64,000 bases of DNA. Origin: Fragum whitleyi. Its lineage: Eukaryota; Mollusca; Bivalvia; Cardiida; Cardiidae. The position numbers and the translations under genes were made by a program. How positions within the stretch are numbered: the stretch's first letter is position 1; the number at the start of each line of letters is the position of its first letter. Positions 44,667 to 56,640 of this stretch are shown in pieces. The notes under the pieces are model-generated. The model did not search any database. It was not told where the DNA came from and saw only the letters and a list, made by a program, of their open reading frames with translations. Location of the stretch: the NCBI GenBank assembly GCA_948146395.1, contig OX411558.1, positions 34,466,350 to 34,530,349 of the forward strand. The letters run 5' to 3'.

Positions 44667-45440
44667 AAAATATTGTGAGGAACACATTTCATTTGTTGTT
44701 GTTGTTCTGCTTCTTCTCGTTGTTGCTGTTTTGTCTAATGACTTTTAGATGAAATGGATTTCTAGCTTTGAATTTCAATAGAGCGTGAGTGGGTCACCAG
44801 CATTTTCGAAATTTGGAACGGAAATGTAGCTAATCCAAAATCCGCAGTCACTGGTTCTAAAGCTCCATAGAAAAGAGAAATTTAGAGTCAAATAGATCTG
44901 AAATGATTTGTACATGGTACGGATTTTAGAATTTGATTTCAAAACATCAGTTTCTATGTTAAATAAGTCAATAACATTTTCACAATTTGAAAATGAAAGG
45001 TAGGGAATCCAAGGTAACAAATCGAAAGACCTTCTGGGTTAAATTGTCTCTTAGAAAAACTGAAATATTGGGTCATGTGGTCTAATTACATTACAAAAGC
45101 ACGTGCTAAATATTACATCACGAGCGAGTTTGTAATTGATCTAATTTGAAAAACCCAGATAAACCCCGTACATATGTCAGATTTAATTAATACACCGTTC
45201 TTTGATTGTAACAAGTTTGGCAGTAGAAGCTGTTCTAATAATTATACTTGTCTTAAGTTGTAGGGTAAACGTGGTATTCGTATCGCAAGAAAGAGAGTTT
45301 GCTAGGGCTAGGACAGTTATTTTATTACATGGAAAGTTATCGATCATTTCTTTCGGGTTTTTTTTATCGCTTTTTAGATCAATTCCGTAGCAAAAAGAGA
45401 CCTGTATGTAAAATGTTTATTTTATTACTTCTCACTACAA

Positions 45441-45512
45441 TGTTTGTTTGTTTGTTTGTTTGTTTGTTTGTCTGTTTGTTTGGGTTTTTTTTTTTTTTTT
45501 TTTTTTTTTTTT
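45441..45512. repeat. (TTTG)n followed by poly-T
   Basis: A TTTG tetranucleotide run, then about 27 T. The copy-1 counterpart (35398-35415) has only two or three units. Confidence 0.9.
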
Positions 45513-45896
45513 GTCTTGTTTTTCAAGTTGTCATTTTTCATGTTCTTTCAAAGTCTGTTCTTTGTAATTGTAATACTCGCCATGATGGCGGTAAAGCAAT
45601 AAAATGATAATACATGTAGTTTCTTGCTTAGACTCAAAAGTATTATCGTACCCTGAGTTGAGGATGCAAACACATATTAGAACGATTCGAAATTGTATCC
45701 CTCTTTGTACGTGAGTACACGCACAAAGTAAAGTATCATTTTCAAGCGTTTTGCGAATGTCTTCGTCTTGAACGCTGGACTGGTAAGCTTACATGAAATT
45801 CACAAGCTTATCGGAATCGGAACTTTTTTATGTTTTTTTTTTATCTGCGCTATTTTCTTAATCTGCATCTTCAAACTTCTATGGGTTATGGTAGTT

Positions 45897-46036
45897 GACC
45901 TGTAATAGTTCTGCAACGTTTCGGACGTAATGCAATTTAACAGTATTAACCGAGGTTTCCTAATTATTTTCATTAGGAAACCTCGGTCAACATTGTCAAA
46001 ATTCATAAGTTCCGAAATGTGCGGACTATAACGGTT
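45897..46036. mobile_element. palindromic MITE, family P, copy 3
   Basis: Very close to 40067-40205. The centre CCGAGGTTTCCTAATTATTT folds on CATTAGGAAACCTCGG. It belongs to block C2, so it was present before the duplication. Confidence 0.85.
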
Positions 46037-46412
46037 CAACAACCTAAAAATACGGAGTCTGGGGCCGGATTCATCAAAACATTTAGGACATATTTTTGTC
46101 TTACTCATGACTTTCGAAACAGTCACAATAAAAATCACTTAACATAGGTATTGATAGGTTGGTGATACATGACTTTTTAACTAACTATGTGGTAGGTCAT
46201 AGGTAAGACAAAAATACGTCTTAAATGTTTTATATTATATATTCAAAAAGTTTACAACAATACAAAATTGAGAATGTTTTTAATAGTTCGACCAAACACG
46301 GTCGATCGTTCCCTGATTTTGACAAGGTGCATATTAAAATAACAAAAATAGAATTTTAGATCGTTACTCCCGACGCGTCACAATGTAAGAGTCCAAACTA
46401 ACAGACGGAACG
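46037..46412 (+). repeat. segmental duplication, block C copy 2
   Basis: Matches 40206-40438 with an extra ~170-bp segment after GGAGTCTGG (46057-46235). That segment is itself bounded by inverted words: ATTTAGGACATATTTTTGTC-like on the left and GACAAAAATACGTCTTAAAT on the right. It is probably a separate small TIR insertion. Confidence 0.8.
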
Positions 46413-46544
46413 TCCCTTACAGTGTCATATTGATCGTATTGTGAGAAATTTCTTATGAAATTATTTTCTACGTATGCATTTGAACTATCCGTCTACTAAA
46501 CAGTTTTTGTTCATAGAGTATGAATTAATCTTGACAGCCATTTG

Positions 46545-46735
46545 CAGAGCTACAGATGGAGAAGGTACTTTGGATTTCAAAATTAAATAACTTCAAAGCT
46601 CTCATAAATCCTAAATTGTGGATACCCATTCGAATCATAAAATTTAAATCACTTCCCACAACTTATGGTTTCAATGACAAATAAAGGGTTTGAATTTGAA
46701 AGATTCCATATTATGTGTGCCACTACATTTGTGGA
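46545..46735 (+). repeat. dispersed repeat family Q, degenerate copy
   Basis: Shares GCAGAGCTACAGAT, GGTA(C/T)TTTGGATTTCAAA, ATAAATCCTA and GGATACCCATT-type words with 61774-61938, in the same order. Confidence 0.65.
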
Positions 46736-47531
46736 AGATTAAACAAACGGACATAATTATTGTTGTTATTGAATGCATAGGATAGATTTTGCATTTATAT
46801 CTTACTTGTGAGAAAAGGATGGGTCCATAGCCTAGGGATTAAAATTCATTTCTTACAGAAAATCGCAAATCATTCTTCATTTAGGCTGTAGTTGGGTGAT
46901 TCTGCCTGAAGCTTAAACATAAGATATATACCACGAAGACTTGTATGTGTTATTTATGAAACTTCTGTCTGAGATCAAGATAAGAAATAATACATCTCCA
47001 TTGAAAACTCGTTATTAGAGTGCGGTTTTACCACCTTCAAGATTTGGTTTGTTCGTAAGAATTACACTTAAATTATGGTGGCATATCTCTACCACGAGGA
47101 TACAAAACTGTGGTATCAGGATTATCAACAGAATACAATGAAGTTTCAAAGAAACTTGCTCTAGAAATGTATTTAGGCTTGGATGCTTTAGAACAAGAAG
47201 TCGAGTCTATTGTCCTCACTCTGTATGTGTAGTCGTAGACGTAGTTTTAGGCGTAGGACTTAGCGGCGTGAAGAACTTACACCTTGGCAATATCTCAGCA
47301 ATTTTATTAAAAGAAAGGTTATCGTATTTATTGAAAAAGAGATTGCAAAATGATGAATAGGAACACTTTAAACCTAGATCCAAAACCATTAATGAGGTGC
47401 AAAAAATTACTAATAACGACGTTCCTTTGTAAATCTATGACGTCGCAGGATTTAGCAAGTAAAAATGACGTCTTGATTTATGGTCTATATCAATATTAGA
47501 CTTTGAAATTGATCAGTGTTGAAGCTCAGAC
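46736..47531. other. non-coding, nothing recognised
   Basis: No gene or RNA seen. Confidence 0.4.
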
Positions 47532-47647
47532 CGAGGATAGTCAGGTAAAAAAGCCAGGCATTAACGGCACGTGAATTTACTTATTAAAGCACGTTTTCTC
47601 TCGTTAACGCTCGGGTTTTGTCCGTTTACGTATACATATAACGACCC
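47532..47647 (+). repeat. solo copy of the GGCGTTAACGG-type repeat
   Basis: Same word order as 34277-34394, without the neighbouring palindrome. Confidence 0.7.
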
Positions 47648-47974
47648 GAAAAAGTAACGTATAATTTATTGCATAATGCATTATATTTATCTTGATTAGT
47701 TGGCGTAAAGTTTAGATACCAGAATGATTGAAAAATATTTAGAAACTTGCACTAATAAGATAAATTTCTAAGAAACTTGAGCTTTTTTTTTTAGTATACA
47801 ATCAGTGGTTTCGGCTGCTGCAGCGCTAAGACTTAATAACTCTTAACAGGTACCTATTAATTATATTTGGGTGAAGAGGAATTGATGGTTGCTCGGGAGA
47901 AAAAAACCTTCCATGATTCGTTCATGATTCGGACATTGGACTCTCCGATCGCGATACCGGCGTCCTTTTTCCTA

Positions 47975-48471
47975 AAACCCCGGTCACACTAGACCAGGTT
48001 ACCAAAACTTCAAAGTAAAACCGGTCCGACCCAGTACGAATTTGTACGACGTAGAAGGAACGCGGCAGAAACTGATAAGGACGTGATGGTTTTTATGGTC
48101 TTAGCTGACGTGGGTAAATTTTGAACATATTTAAAAAAAAGTAGCGAGGACCTGATCGAATAACGACAGGACGTGGGAACATCGGCATTGAGGAAGTTCC
48201 AAAGGGGAATGAACCTTATATGGTCTTTGTTGACGCAGTGCAATGAAAGGTATTAGATATAACGTAATCAACACGCAAAAGACGTGGTGAGTACTTTATC
48301 AAGCGCGCGGCAAAATTTAGCTTGGACGTGTAATGCGCAGCGATAACCTGGCAAGGGCGTTGAAGAGACGTAAAAACAACTTGGAACCTTTATCTCTGTC
48401 TGTCTGCGTTTGTTAAAACTTGAGAACGCAGTACTGTCCTTGTGGTTTTTGCTGAGTGTGACGGGGGCAAA
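47975..48471. mobile_element. ~500-bp TIR element with CG-phased interior
   Basis: The left end AAACCCCGGTCACACT and the right end AGTGTGACGGGGGCAAA are inverted repeats. The interior carries a CG-containing word (GACGTGG, GCGCGGC, GACGTA) every one or two helical turns, in contrast to the CpG-poor surroundings. No coding frame stands out. Confidence 0.65.
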
Positions 48472-48584
48472 ACCACTATAGACAGTGGTTTTAATGACAT
48501 GCTCTTAACGACTGCACCGCGCTTCCACATCGTTCTAGAAATTTCACAGATAGCATAATATTATATGGTTGGGATACTCTGCAT

Positions 48585-48800
48585 TTTCACGGCGTTCATG
48601 GCGATGAAATGCCGTTACAACCATGCCCCTCTGGCAATTCTATTGCGTTTCTACGGCGATCAATTGCGCTCCTACCGCGATTCACTACGCTCCTACAACG
48701 CTTTTACTATGCTGATAGACTTACGACAGCGATGGAACCGAGCTCTTGTGGCGTGTCTACTGCGTTCTCGCTACGAGTATACTGCGATGCTCGGGTACTT
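48585..48800 (+). repeat. degenerate ~12-bp CG-phased repeat
   Basis: Words such as GCGTTTCTACGGCGATC, TGCGCTCCTACCGCGATTC and CTACGCTCCTACAACGC recur every 11-13 bases with alternating orientation. The ORFs at 48565-48819 and 48609-48956 translate this repetition and are not genes. Confidence 0.65.
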
Positions 48801-48829
48801 GAGATTTTTTATTGTATAAATTATTCCTA

Positions 48830-51330
48830 CTTGTCAGTTCCTTGTTTATTTTTGAAGTATAAAAACTTTTCTTCAAGGAAAGGAAAAAATGTAAACCCAC
48901 AAGAGAGACGGTCCAAACAAGATTTTAGAAAATGCATTTTGTTCATATCATTCTGAAGCTGTAAAATTTATTTGGTCAATAGCATTACCTTTCGTCGCTC
49001 ATTTCCGATTAAATGAAAAAACTTATAAAAATCAAAGCACTAAAAGTACTGATGGTGAACAAACCTGATGGCATTCTAGAGTGATATATTGAATTCAATT
49101 AGAAAAGAGAAATTATGAATGTAAAAAAAAAAACAAAAATAGGGAAATTGTCTCGGCAAAATTTCCGTTATTCGCAAATTTCACTGCAAATTCAGAGAAA
49201 GGGAAAGAGAGAAAAAATCCTGTTAGAATAACATTTGTTAGAATATGAGTTGTTACTCTGTGAAAATTTCTTTAACACACTTGAAATAGGTACTTTTATT
49301 AATCAAACATAAATGTAAAGAAAGATTTAATCCTATCTAAATCTGTCTTTTACCTATATTCAATGGTGTTTGTTTTTACAAAGGTAATTGTTATCATGTT
49401 TAAGCTTATTTCAATTAGATAAATTGTTGTATTTTTTAACTTTTTTTTTTATCTATCTTTGTTTCTTCTCAGAGGATGAAAAGGTCTTTGAGTACCAACC
49501 AAAGAAACACCTATGAATATCAGTCAGTCATGAACTGTGCTCATTGATTAAAAGTCATGATTTGTTAACTTTTTAATAGTATTTTAAACCATAACCTAAG
49601 AGATTCATTTTTATCATATCTGAAGCCAAAACTACTTCCGTGGTTGACACTTATGTCGTTATTCAATTTTAAAACACAGGCTATCTGCAGGATGACAAAT
49701 ATTTAGGAAAAGATAAAAGGAGGTCTAATGCCCTATTAGTATAATTCATAGATAATTTCTGTTTAAGGTTTAGAAATTAAAGCATAACTTTTTTATATTA
49801 AATAATTGATTCATAGTAAATTGCATACTAAAAGTCTTTATAATTATTATTTTGGTAACCTAATTTCCACATCAAAAGCGAATAAGAATCTTATTTAAGA
49901 AATTTATCTTTTTAAAGGGAGGTAACGATTGCATGGCTATGTCTAACAAATTGTATAAGTATAATACAGTGTTGTTTTTTTTTTTTTTTTCTCCCGACTT
50001 TCTTCCCAATAAGAATTGAGAATCCTTACAATTGTTGGTTTATTTTTTGAACGAGAACCTTTTTTTTACTTTCATGAGTTTGGATGCCAGTAAAATCACT
50101 CACTATCGATATCTTATTACAGTATTGCGGCTGATATAAGACTTTTCTGCTCGGAGCTAGTTTTTGCTTAAACTGTAGTTAACCAATTCTAAACGTATTT
50201 TGGGAAGGATGGAGCCAGTTTTTTTCATCGATTAAGGTTTTTATGATTTCTGTAAAAAAACGCCATGACTTTTCCAGATTAATTTAACAACTAAACCCGC
50301 CTGTCGAATTGTAAACAAGTGCATGACGGATCTGGTCCCCCCCTTGACCACGGCAATATCTACTCTTCAATTGGAGTGGTATCTAGGGTTGAATATTTAG
50401 CTATCATTTATTTAATTTTCAAATAAAATTTTGAATTGATATGGTTTTACAGATTGAAAAATGCAAAGTAGAATGTCCCCAATGAAATATCTTCCGTGTC
50501 TGTCGCATTTGGTATTCGCCAATGTTCGCTTCTGAGACAATGGAATACGATACGTTTTCGCTTGGAAAAAGATATTCGGTGCACCGAATGTTCGAGTGTA
50601 TCCTTACAGCCCTACTTCAGCCACCGCAATTAAAAAGAAAAAATGTTAATAGCGGCGTTCATCCCTATTCAAATAAAAGGTACAAGAAAGGTTGTGCATG
50701 TAAAACACGTGTCGAATAATTCTTAAACCCGTCTCGAGACTGACTGTCGCGTGTTGAAAAGTTATGTAAAACCGCGTTACCGTTTCTAATGACACAAGGT
50801 GTCTTGAGTGTGTCATTCGTCTCAACTCGGCCGATTCTGTAACCTACATTTAAATCGGAGACGTCGGAGATCGCCCGAGTATTGCCGAATGTAAGTTCAA
50901 GATGACAAGACCTAAATAAACACAAATTTCCGGCTAATTACTACAAGTTGCACCAGCGAAGGCTTGAGTCAAAAACATAGTATCTGTCTCTACGGTGTTT
51001 AGACACAAATTTTGTTTTTGCTCTAAACTCTCGACAAGCTTAAAAATTCCCTTGATAAACATTGCAAGATCATATCGTGTTTTTCGAGGCGAATTTTCAT
51101 TATCTTCACTTGATGAAGAATACTAGTATCATGCCATTAACAAAATAAACAGTGATTTTGCATTGAAAAATCTTGAAAGATAATAAATTGAATCTTAAGA
51201 GGCACTACTTTATTTCGAATGTATTAACATCCTACAGGATTTTCCTGACATGGTATATAACACTGGTGAACGACGTTCGTTCACCAAAAAAATGGAATAT
51301 GTATTCATTTTATATATGTGTGACAATTCT
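48830..51330. other. non-coding, nothing recognised
   Basis: About 2.5 kb of AT-rich sequence with poly-T tracts (about 49441-49450, 49976-49990) and only short chance ORFs. The 50522-50719 frame has no domain I know. Confidence 0.4.
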
Positions 51331-51334
51331 AGCC

Positions 51335-51660
51335 ATCATAGTAGGAACGCCATAGGAGCGCAGATAGGACGCGTGAAATCGCGGTATAGTCTCCGTACAA
51401 ACGTCTCTGCCTTTTCATGTCGTTTTCACTGCGCTCATGCTGCGGTGTCACGACGCTGTCAATGCGCTTCCGTGGCGATGCAAACACGATCTCACGACGC
51501 TCTTAAAGCGATTTCGTCATGTCATGATCTCACGGTGATTATTTTGTGCGTGCTCAAAGTGCACGCTGTGGGATCGCATTCTGTGTAGGCGATTTCACGT
51601 CGTTCCCACTGTGATCTCACCACACTCTTGAAGTTTTCAGGTCGCCGTGTTGACGCCCTT
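51335..51660 (+). repeat. second CG-phased degenerate repeat block
   Basis: Words GACGCTGTCAATGCGCTTCC, GTGGCGATGC, CACGATCTCACGACGCTC and GCGATTTCGTC continue for 300 bases with CG at roughly 6- or 12-base spacing. Similar to 48585-48800 but not alignable base by base. The 112-codon ORF at 51250-51588 is an artefact. Confidence 0.6.
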
Positions 51661-51673
51661 CTGTGACAGGCCT

Positions 51674-51838
51674 TTTAAGGTATTGGACCCATTGTTATTC
51701 AGCCACATTTTGGAATTAATGAACTTTTACAGTGTTCACCGAGATTTCCTAATGCAACCATTCCGAAACCTCGATTAACACTGTTAAAGTTCATGTCTTA
51801 AAAAACGTTGAGAAACAATTAAGGATCCACTACCTTAA
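51674..51838. mobile_element. palindromic MITE, family P, copy 4, with outer ends
   Basis: The outer ends TTAAGGTATTGGACCC and GGATCCACTACCTTAA pair. The interior matches the family core (CAGTGTTCACCGAGATTTCC and its inverse). This copy preserves the TTAAGGTA termini that are lost from the other copies. Confidence 0.8.
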
Positions 51839-52473
51839 TGTTAGAAGTTAGCGCTATAACGTTTCATAGCAAATAATTTTTTTCATCCTCGATACTCCAC
51901 CAATTGACCTCACAATTTCTAACCTTGTTGGGATATAGTGAACTTACTAGTATGATTAATGACTGGTGAGTTAATAAGTATAATAAGTACAATGACAATA
52001 TTGTGCTCTTTTGCTCGTAGCTTAGATTCCTAATTATCCTTACTTGAACTTTTAACAGGATGTTTTACCTGAAATAATATGCGCAATTATTTTTCACCTG
52101 ACAACAAGATAATTTGTCCAATATTGCAAAACTTTTGCAGCGAAAAGAAAAAAAAAAATGGAATAAATAAGAATGTTCATTAACGTGCAAATTGTAATAA
52201 ACGCTTTACCAATTGTCTTCTTTTTATCAAAGCTACAGAAAGTAGCAACAAAAATTAAATGTTATTTTTACATCACCCAATGATACATCAATTTTCCAAA
52301 GTTTCAGACTTTGATAACCATATACTTGCCGGAGTTTGACCTAGATCTCATTCCAGGATCCGCGTATGATTGCATTCAACAGAACTTTTAGAGATTTGGT
52401 TTGTTCTTGTCAATACTTTACATATCTGCGTTTTCACATCTGCTTAAACCTACAGTGTAAACACTCTCTAAGA
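51839..52473. other. non-coding, nothing recognised
   Basis: No gene seen. TCTGCTTAAACCTACAGTGT at 52440-52459 is a solo copy of an arm found in the 54730-54833 repeat. Confidence 0.4.
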
Positions 52474-52543
52474 GGGGGTTTAGACTGTATGTTTTTTCAC
52501 ATATGCTTTTTCATATATGTCAAAACATGCAGTGTAAACCCCC
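52474..52543. repeat. 70-bp palindrome
   Basis: The arms GGGGGTTTAGACTGTATGTT and AACATGCAGTGTAAACCCCC are inverted, and the inner part CACATATG/CATATATGT also folds. Related words occur at 54730-54833. Confidence 0.8.
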
Positions 52544-52545
52544 AG

Positions 52546-53626
52546 ATAATGAGCGCTCTGTTAACAGATCTGCAAAACATACGGAATAGAACATGTTCTA
52601 TTTCCGTCTGCTTTTAAATACCGAAATGACCATTGATACCTCTGATGACCTGCTGATAAGCTGATAAAATAAACAATTACTGGTCAGCTCTTTCGAGGGG
52701 CCTGTCAAATAGACATATTTTGTGAAATATAATTCCTTCAATGACCAGGGAGAAAATTTAAGCTATTACCATTTAATAGATAAGTTCTTTCAGTGGTACT
52801 TGGCATATTGAAAAATAATTATGATAATAAAACTGAAAAATAATATGTTTAAATACTCATTGCAATATACTGACCTTTCGATCCCACTTCTTGTGAAATC
52901 CTCAAATACTGGCACCAAATGTTACGGATAAGTAAGAGAATGAAGCTAGACCAATGGCATTTTCGGGAATCGAATTTCTCCTGGCTCTTCTCAATTGAGA
53001 GACCGGTGCTCAGGGACGCGATGAAAATTTGTTCGTTATATATCAAGTATTAAATTGAGAAGAGTAATTCTTTTTTATTGTCACTTTAAGTCTCGAATTC
53101 AATTAGAAATAAGATATTTTGGGAAACAAAAGTTCAGAAAAGAAATGATTAATCACAGAAACAGAAAATTCTATGACCATTTTCCAGGTTTAAGACAACT
53201 TAAGCAGGAGAAAAGGATTCAAATAAATTAAATGAGCTATATTTCAATGTTTTATTATCATTTAAGTGATGAAGAGACTATTTGATGATTTCATTGAGGT
53301 GTGAAACTGAAAACATAATCACACTGTATAAATACGCAAAGCGGATTCATGTAGGACCTTCATGTGATTAGGAACTTTTTCATACCTCCATGAAATTGAG
53401 AAATATTCTCTTCATATCCTAAAATTTAATTTTATGAAGCAAAAATCGTTAAGATAAGTCAATAATAATATTTACTTATAATTTGACTACTTTTTCGCAG
53501 AAGCATAGTCAAAATAGTTTTCATTGCACAATGAAACACAATGAAACCAATTTTAAGCCAGTCAGAACATGCGAATATTGATGGACACAAATAAAACAAG
53601 TATCTGGTGTTGTATGCAACACATAA
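52546..53626. other. non-coding, nothing recognised
   Basis: No gene or clear repeat. An A-rich and T-rich background. Confidence 0.4.
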
Positions 53627-54618
53627 AGTCCCCTACCGGCTTCACATTGACTCAATATGGTCTTTTGTCTCAATGTTTTCCCACGCCAATTCTACCAGGG
53701 ACGTCAAAACCAGGTCTTGTTTTGGAAAGGGTTAAACAAGACTTACATGAGTTGTTGTCTCTGCTGTGCCCACTATACAATTCATGCAAGCAATAGACAG
53801 ATGCAAGAAATAGTATCAATAACAGTTACCTTGTCTGATCCAAGATGTTTTTCTTCAGTCTTGTTGGTAAGAAATGAGAACTTTCACTGGAGGTGATTAA
53901 TACTGCTGCATCACCACCCTGACTAACATGGCTTATAATTTTTTTTTACATTTTAAAACAGGTTTCATCAAGTTAGCTTGCTTAGTTATTAAGTTATTGC
54001 AGGATCCATTTTTTGCCATATTTTCACTATTTCCGTTACCATAGCAACCGCACTTTTTGTCAAAGAACAAAGATAAAATGATGTGCATAATCTACACATT
54101 GCCATCTAGTCATATACCAAGTCTGATCAAATTAGCTTGCTTACTTATTAACTTAATGCAGGATCCAATATTTTTTGCCATATTTTCACTATTTCCGTAA
54201 CCATAGCAACAACAATTTTAGTCCAAAAACAAAAATAAAATGATGTGCATAATCTACACATTGCCATATAGTCATATACCAAGTCTCATCAAACTAGCTT
54301 GCTTAGTTATTATCTTATCGCAGGATCCCATTTTTGGCCATATTTTCACTATTTCTGTAACCATAGCAACCTCAATTTAAGTCGAAAAACAAAAATAAAA
54401 TGATGTGCATAATCTACACATTGCCATCTAGTCATATACCAACTTTCATCAAAAACGCTTGCTTAGTTATTAAGTTATCGCGGGATCCAGATTTGAGCGG
54501 ACAGACGGACGGACAGACGGACGGACGGACGGACAGACGGACGGACAGACGGACGGACGGACGGACAGACGGAGGGCAAACCTATAGTCCCCTCCGGTGT
54601 GAACACCGGTAGGGGACT
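53627..54618 (+). mobile_element. pearl/CvA-like non-autonomous element with 160-bp core repeats
   Basis: The left end AGTCCCCTACCGG is inverted at the right end as CCGGTAGGGGACT. The right end also forms its own hairpin (TAGTCCCCTCCGGTGT with ACACCGGTAGGGGACTA). Inside is a ~330-bp unique part, then about 3.4 core units of ~160 bp (ATGTGCAT at 54081, 54243, 54403), then an ACGG/ACAG microsatellite (54495-54576). Core repeats plus this microsatellite are the organisation described for bivalve pearl, CvA and DTC84-type elements, thought to be Helitron-like non-autonomous transposons. No protein is encoded. Confidence 0.85.
54495..54576 (+). repeat. (ACGG/ACAG)n microsatellite
   Basis: GGACAGAC and GGACGGAC tetranucleotide variants repeat without interruption. 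It is the tail part of the element 53627-54618. Confidence 0.95.
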
Positions 54619-54729
54619 AATTAAACATTTGGTTTTGGTGAGCAATAGAATATTCCTTCATCATTCCAGTAATACAATACACTATTTGATCTTGAAAATG
54701 ACTGACAGCAATGACCGAGGTCATCTGAA

Positions 54730-54833
54730 GCAGATATGTAAAAGCAGGTAGTGTAAACGCAAGAAGACAGATACGCTTTTACACATGTGCTTTTTCATAT
54801 CTGCTTAAACATACAGTGTAAACGCTCTCTAAC
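54730..54833. repeat. palindromic TATCTGCTTTTAC repeat
   Basis: GCAGATATGTAAAAGCAG on the left returns inverted as TGCTTTTTCATATCTGC. A third unit (TTAAACATACAGTGTAAACG) follows, also seen at 52443-52462. Confidence 0.7.
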
Positions 54834-55284
54834 ACAAACTGCAAGACCATAGTGGTGAGAATTCTACTAGATTATTATCACGGACAGACAAACCATAACT
54901 GCCCCCATGCTGTTAATAAAGTATAAAATCTTCCGACGCGCCGCAATAATGATTAACCTTAATGTCTATGTAACAGTATCCGCGGACCAGACAAACATTA
55001 CCCTTCCCTATTAAAATCAGTTATAATAGGAACATTGATGCTTTAAAAATCACTTTTTTTTTACAGTAACATATAATCACATCCTGAAATGACAAGGTGT
55101 ATGGTATTTTAACAATTCTTGGATGAAATTGAATTATTGGGATGAGTGAATTTTAAATATCGCTGTCGTTCGAAGAACGAAATTAACGATATCTGATAGC
55201 CCGCTCCTTTAAGGAAGAGGAATCGTTTTATGCTTCTAAACATTAAAATCACAGAAACATTTAAAGGATTTGAAAGAACTTGTA
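54834..55284. other. non-coding, nothing recognised
   Basis: No gene seen. Confidence 0.4.
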
Positions 55285-55415
55285 GAGCGTTTTTGAACGA
55301 TTTCTGGGCGTTTTAGAACCATTTTTTTGCATTATAGAGCGGTCTTGTTGCGTTTTTTGAACGATTTTGTGGAGTTTAATTTTACGATTTCTGGGCGTTT
55401 TAACGATTTCTGGGA
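55285..55415 (+). repeat. family R fragment, internally repeated
   Basis: GAGCGTTTTTGAACGATTTC, TGGGCGTTTTAGAAC, GCGTTTTTTGAACGATTTTG and CGATTTCTGGGCGTTTTAA are variants of one ~40-bp unit. They relate to 22446-22475 and, inverted, to about 63095-63155. Another trace (CTGGGCGTTTGAAAGGAC) is at 55652-55670. Confidence 0.6.
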
Positions 55416-55719
55416 CCTTTTCACTAACTTCTTACGACAATATCAATCGTAAGTCAAAATAAAAAATTACACGTGGTATCCATTCATTTGTAAGATTCTG
55501 CCTTGCAATATCTAATTGAAATCATCTTTAAAAGGCGATTCCATATATGATATATAATGGCAAAATTCTATATTTAGTAACGACCGTAGAAGCAATTCTA
55601 ATTTTTGACTCACGCCAAAAATGATCGTAAGGTGTTTAGTAAAACAGGCCCCTGGGCGTTTGAAAGGACTTTAGAGGGGGTGTTTAGAATAAAATAATTG
55701 AATGCTGAGCGAGCGGTTA

Positions 55720-56505
55720 GGAATCAATGTGGTGGATAAGAGTTTCACAGCATAGGGTTTTCACGATGTTTTAAACTGTAAATGTCTCAGTTTTTATCAA
55801 TCTGACTACCTTTCTGCTATCCAAGAACTCGTTTCAAAGGCCACATCTGCTCAAAACGGACAACAAAAGAGCCTAGCTATTTTGAAATTTATCCGTAAAT
55901 ATAGAAGAAATCCTCTATACAAGCCCAAATTGAGTATTAAACATTCGCTCGCGACCTTGACATTCATTCTCTCCAAAAATCTATTTTAAGCAGCACATCT
56001 GCATTTGATGGTGAACAATTGTGCCAAGTATTTTTTTAAAATCCATTCATAGCTATGGATGTCCGGATAAGATCGGACAAACTGACGTCGTACCGGTCTC
56101 ACATAGTTACATGCACTTTTGTCTCGCTCAATGTAAGCAGTTTCGACAAAATGTTGTTTGTTGTTATACATCCGCCAACATTTTGTTTGCGCTCTGGAGG
56201 CCACAATAAATCTCGGACGAGTTCGATATTGGGTCAAGTGGGTCTTAAGTGTTGTCAAGGGGTCAAATTTAAGACAAACCTTTGGTGTACTTTAGAGGCA
56301 ACTTTTTTTGGCTCAAAATCTTGAAACTCGGTCAGGTGGGTTAAAAAAAAACTTGGTCAAAGGGCCAAGCTTTAGAAAAAAAGTCAATGTCACTGCTTCA
56401 TTTTCGCCTCATATAGCTTGAATTACTTCAAATGAGCAGTTTTTGCATTTTGTAAGTTTTGTTAACAAGGTCTCAGATGAGTGCTCAAAGGCCTATGGCC
56501 ATCTT
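55720..56505. other. non-coding, nothing recognised
   Basis: Overlapping short ORFs on both strands around 55986-56324 show no domain. Loose repetition of GTCAAGTGGGTC-like words at 56232-56370 may be an old dispersed repeat. Confidence 0.4.
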
Positions 56506-56509
56506 GGTT

Positions 56510-56640
56510 AATCTAATAGCGGCGGCCCTTTAAACGGTTTCTTGGTATTACCACCAAACCCTTTCGTAGACCCTAGCTGCTATCTCTCTTGGGTTTAAGA
56601 TAATCGACCCATCTGTGATACAAAAGAAAGGAAACAACGA
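56510..56640 (-). mobile_element. SINE fragment, central part, minus strand
   Basis: TAGCGGCGGCC, TCTTGGTATTACCACCA, CCTAGCTGCTATCTCTC and AAGATAATCGACCCATCTGTG match the body of 58681-58953 with many changes. Both the head and the tail are missing. Confidence 0.65.

Noticed and set aside
48565..48956. Two overlapping ORFs of 84 and 115 codons
   Set aside because: They run through the CG-phased degenerate repeat. The repetitive residues follow the DNA period.
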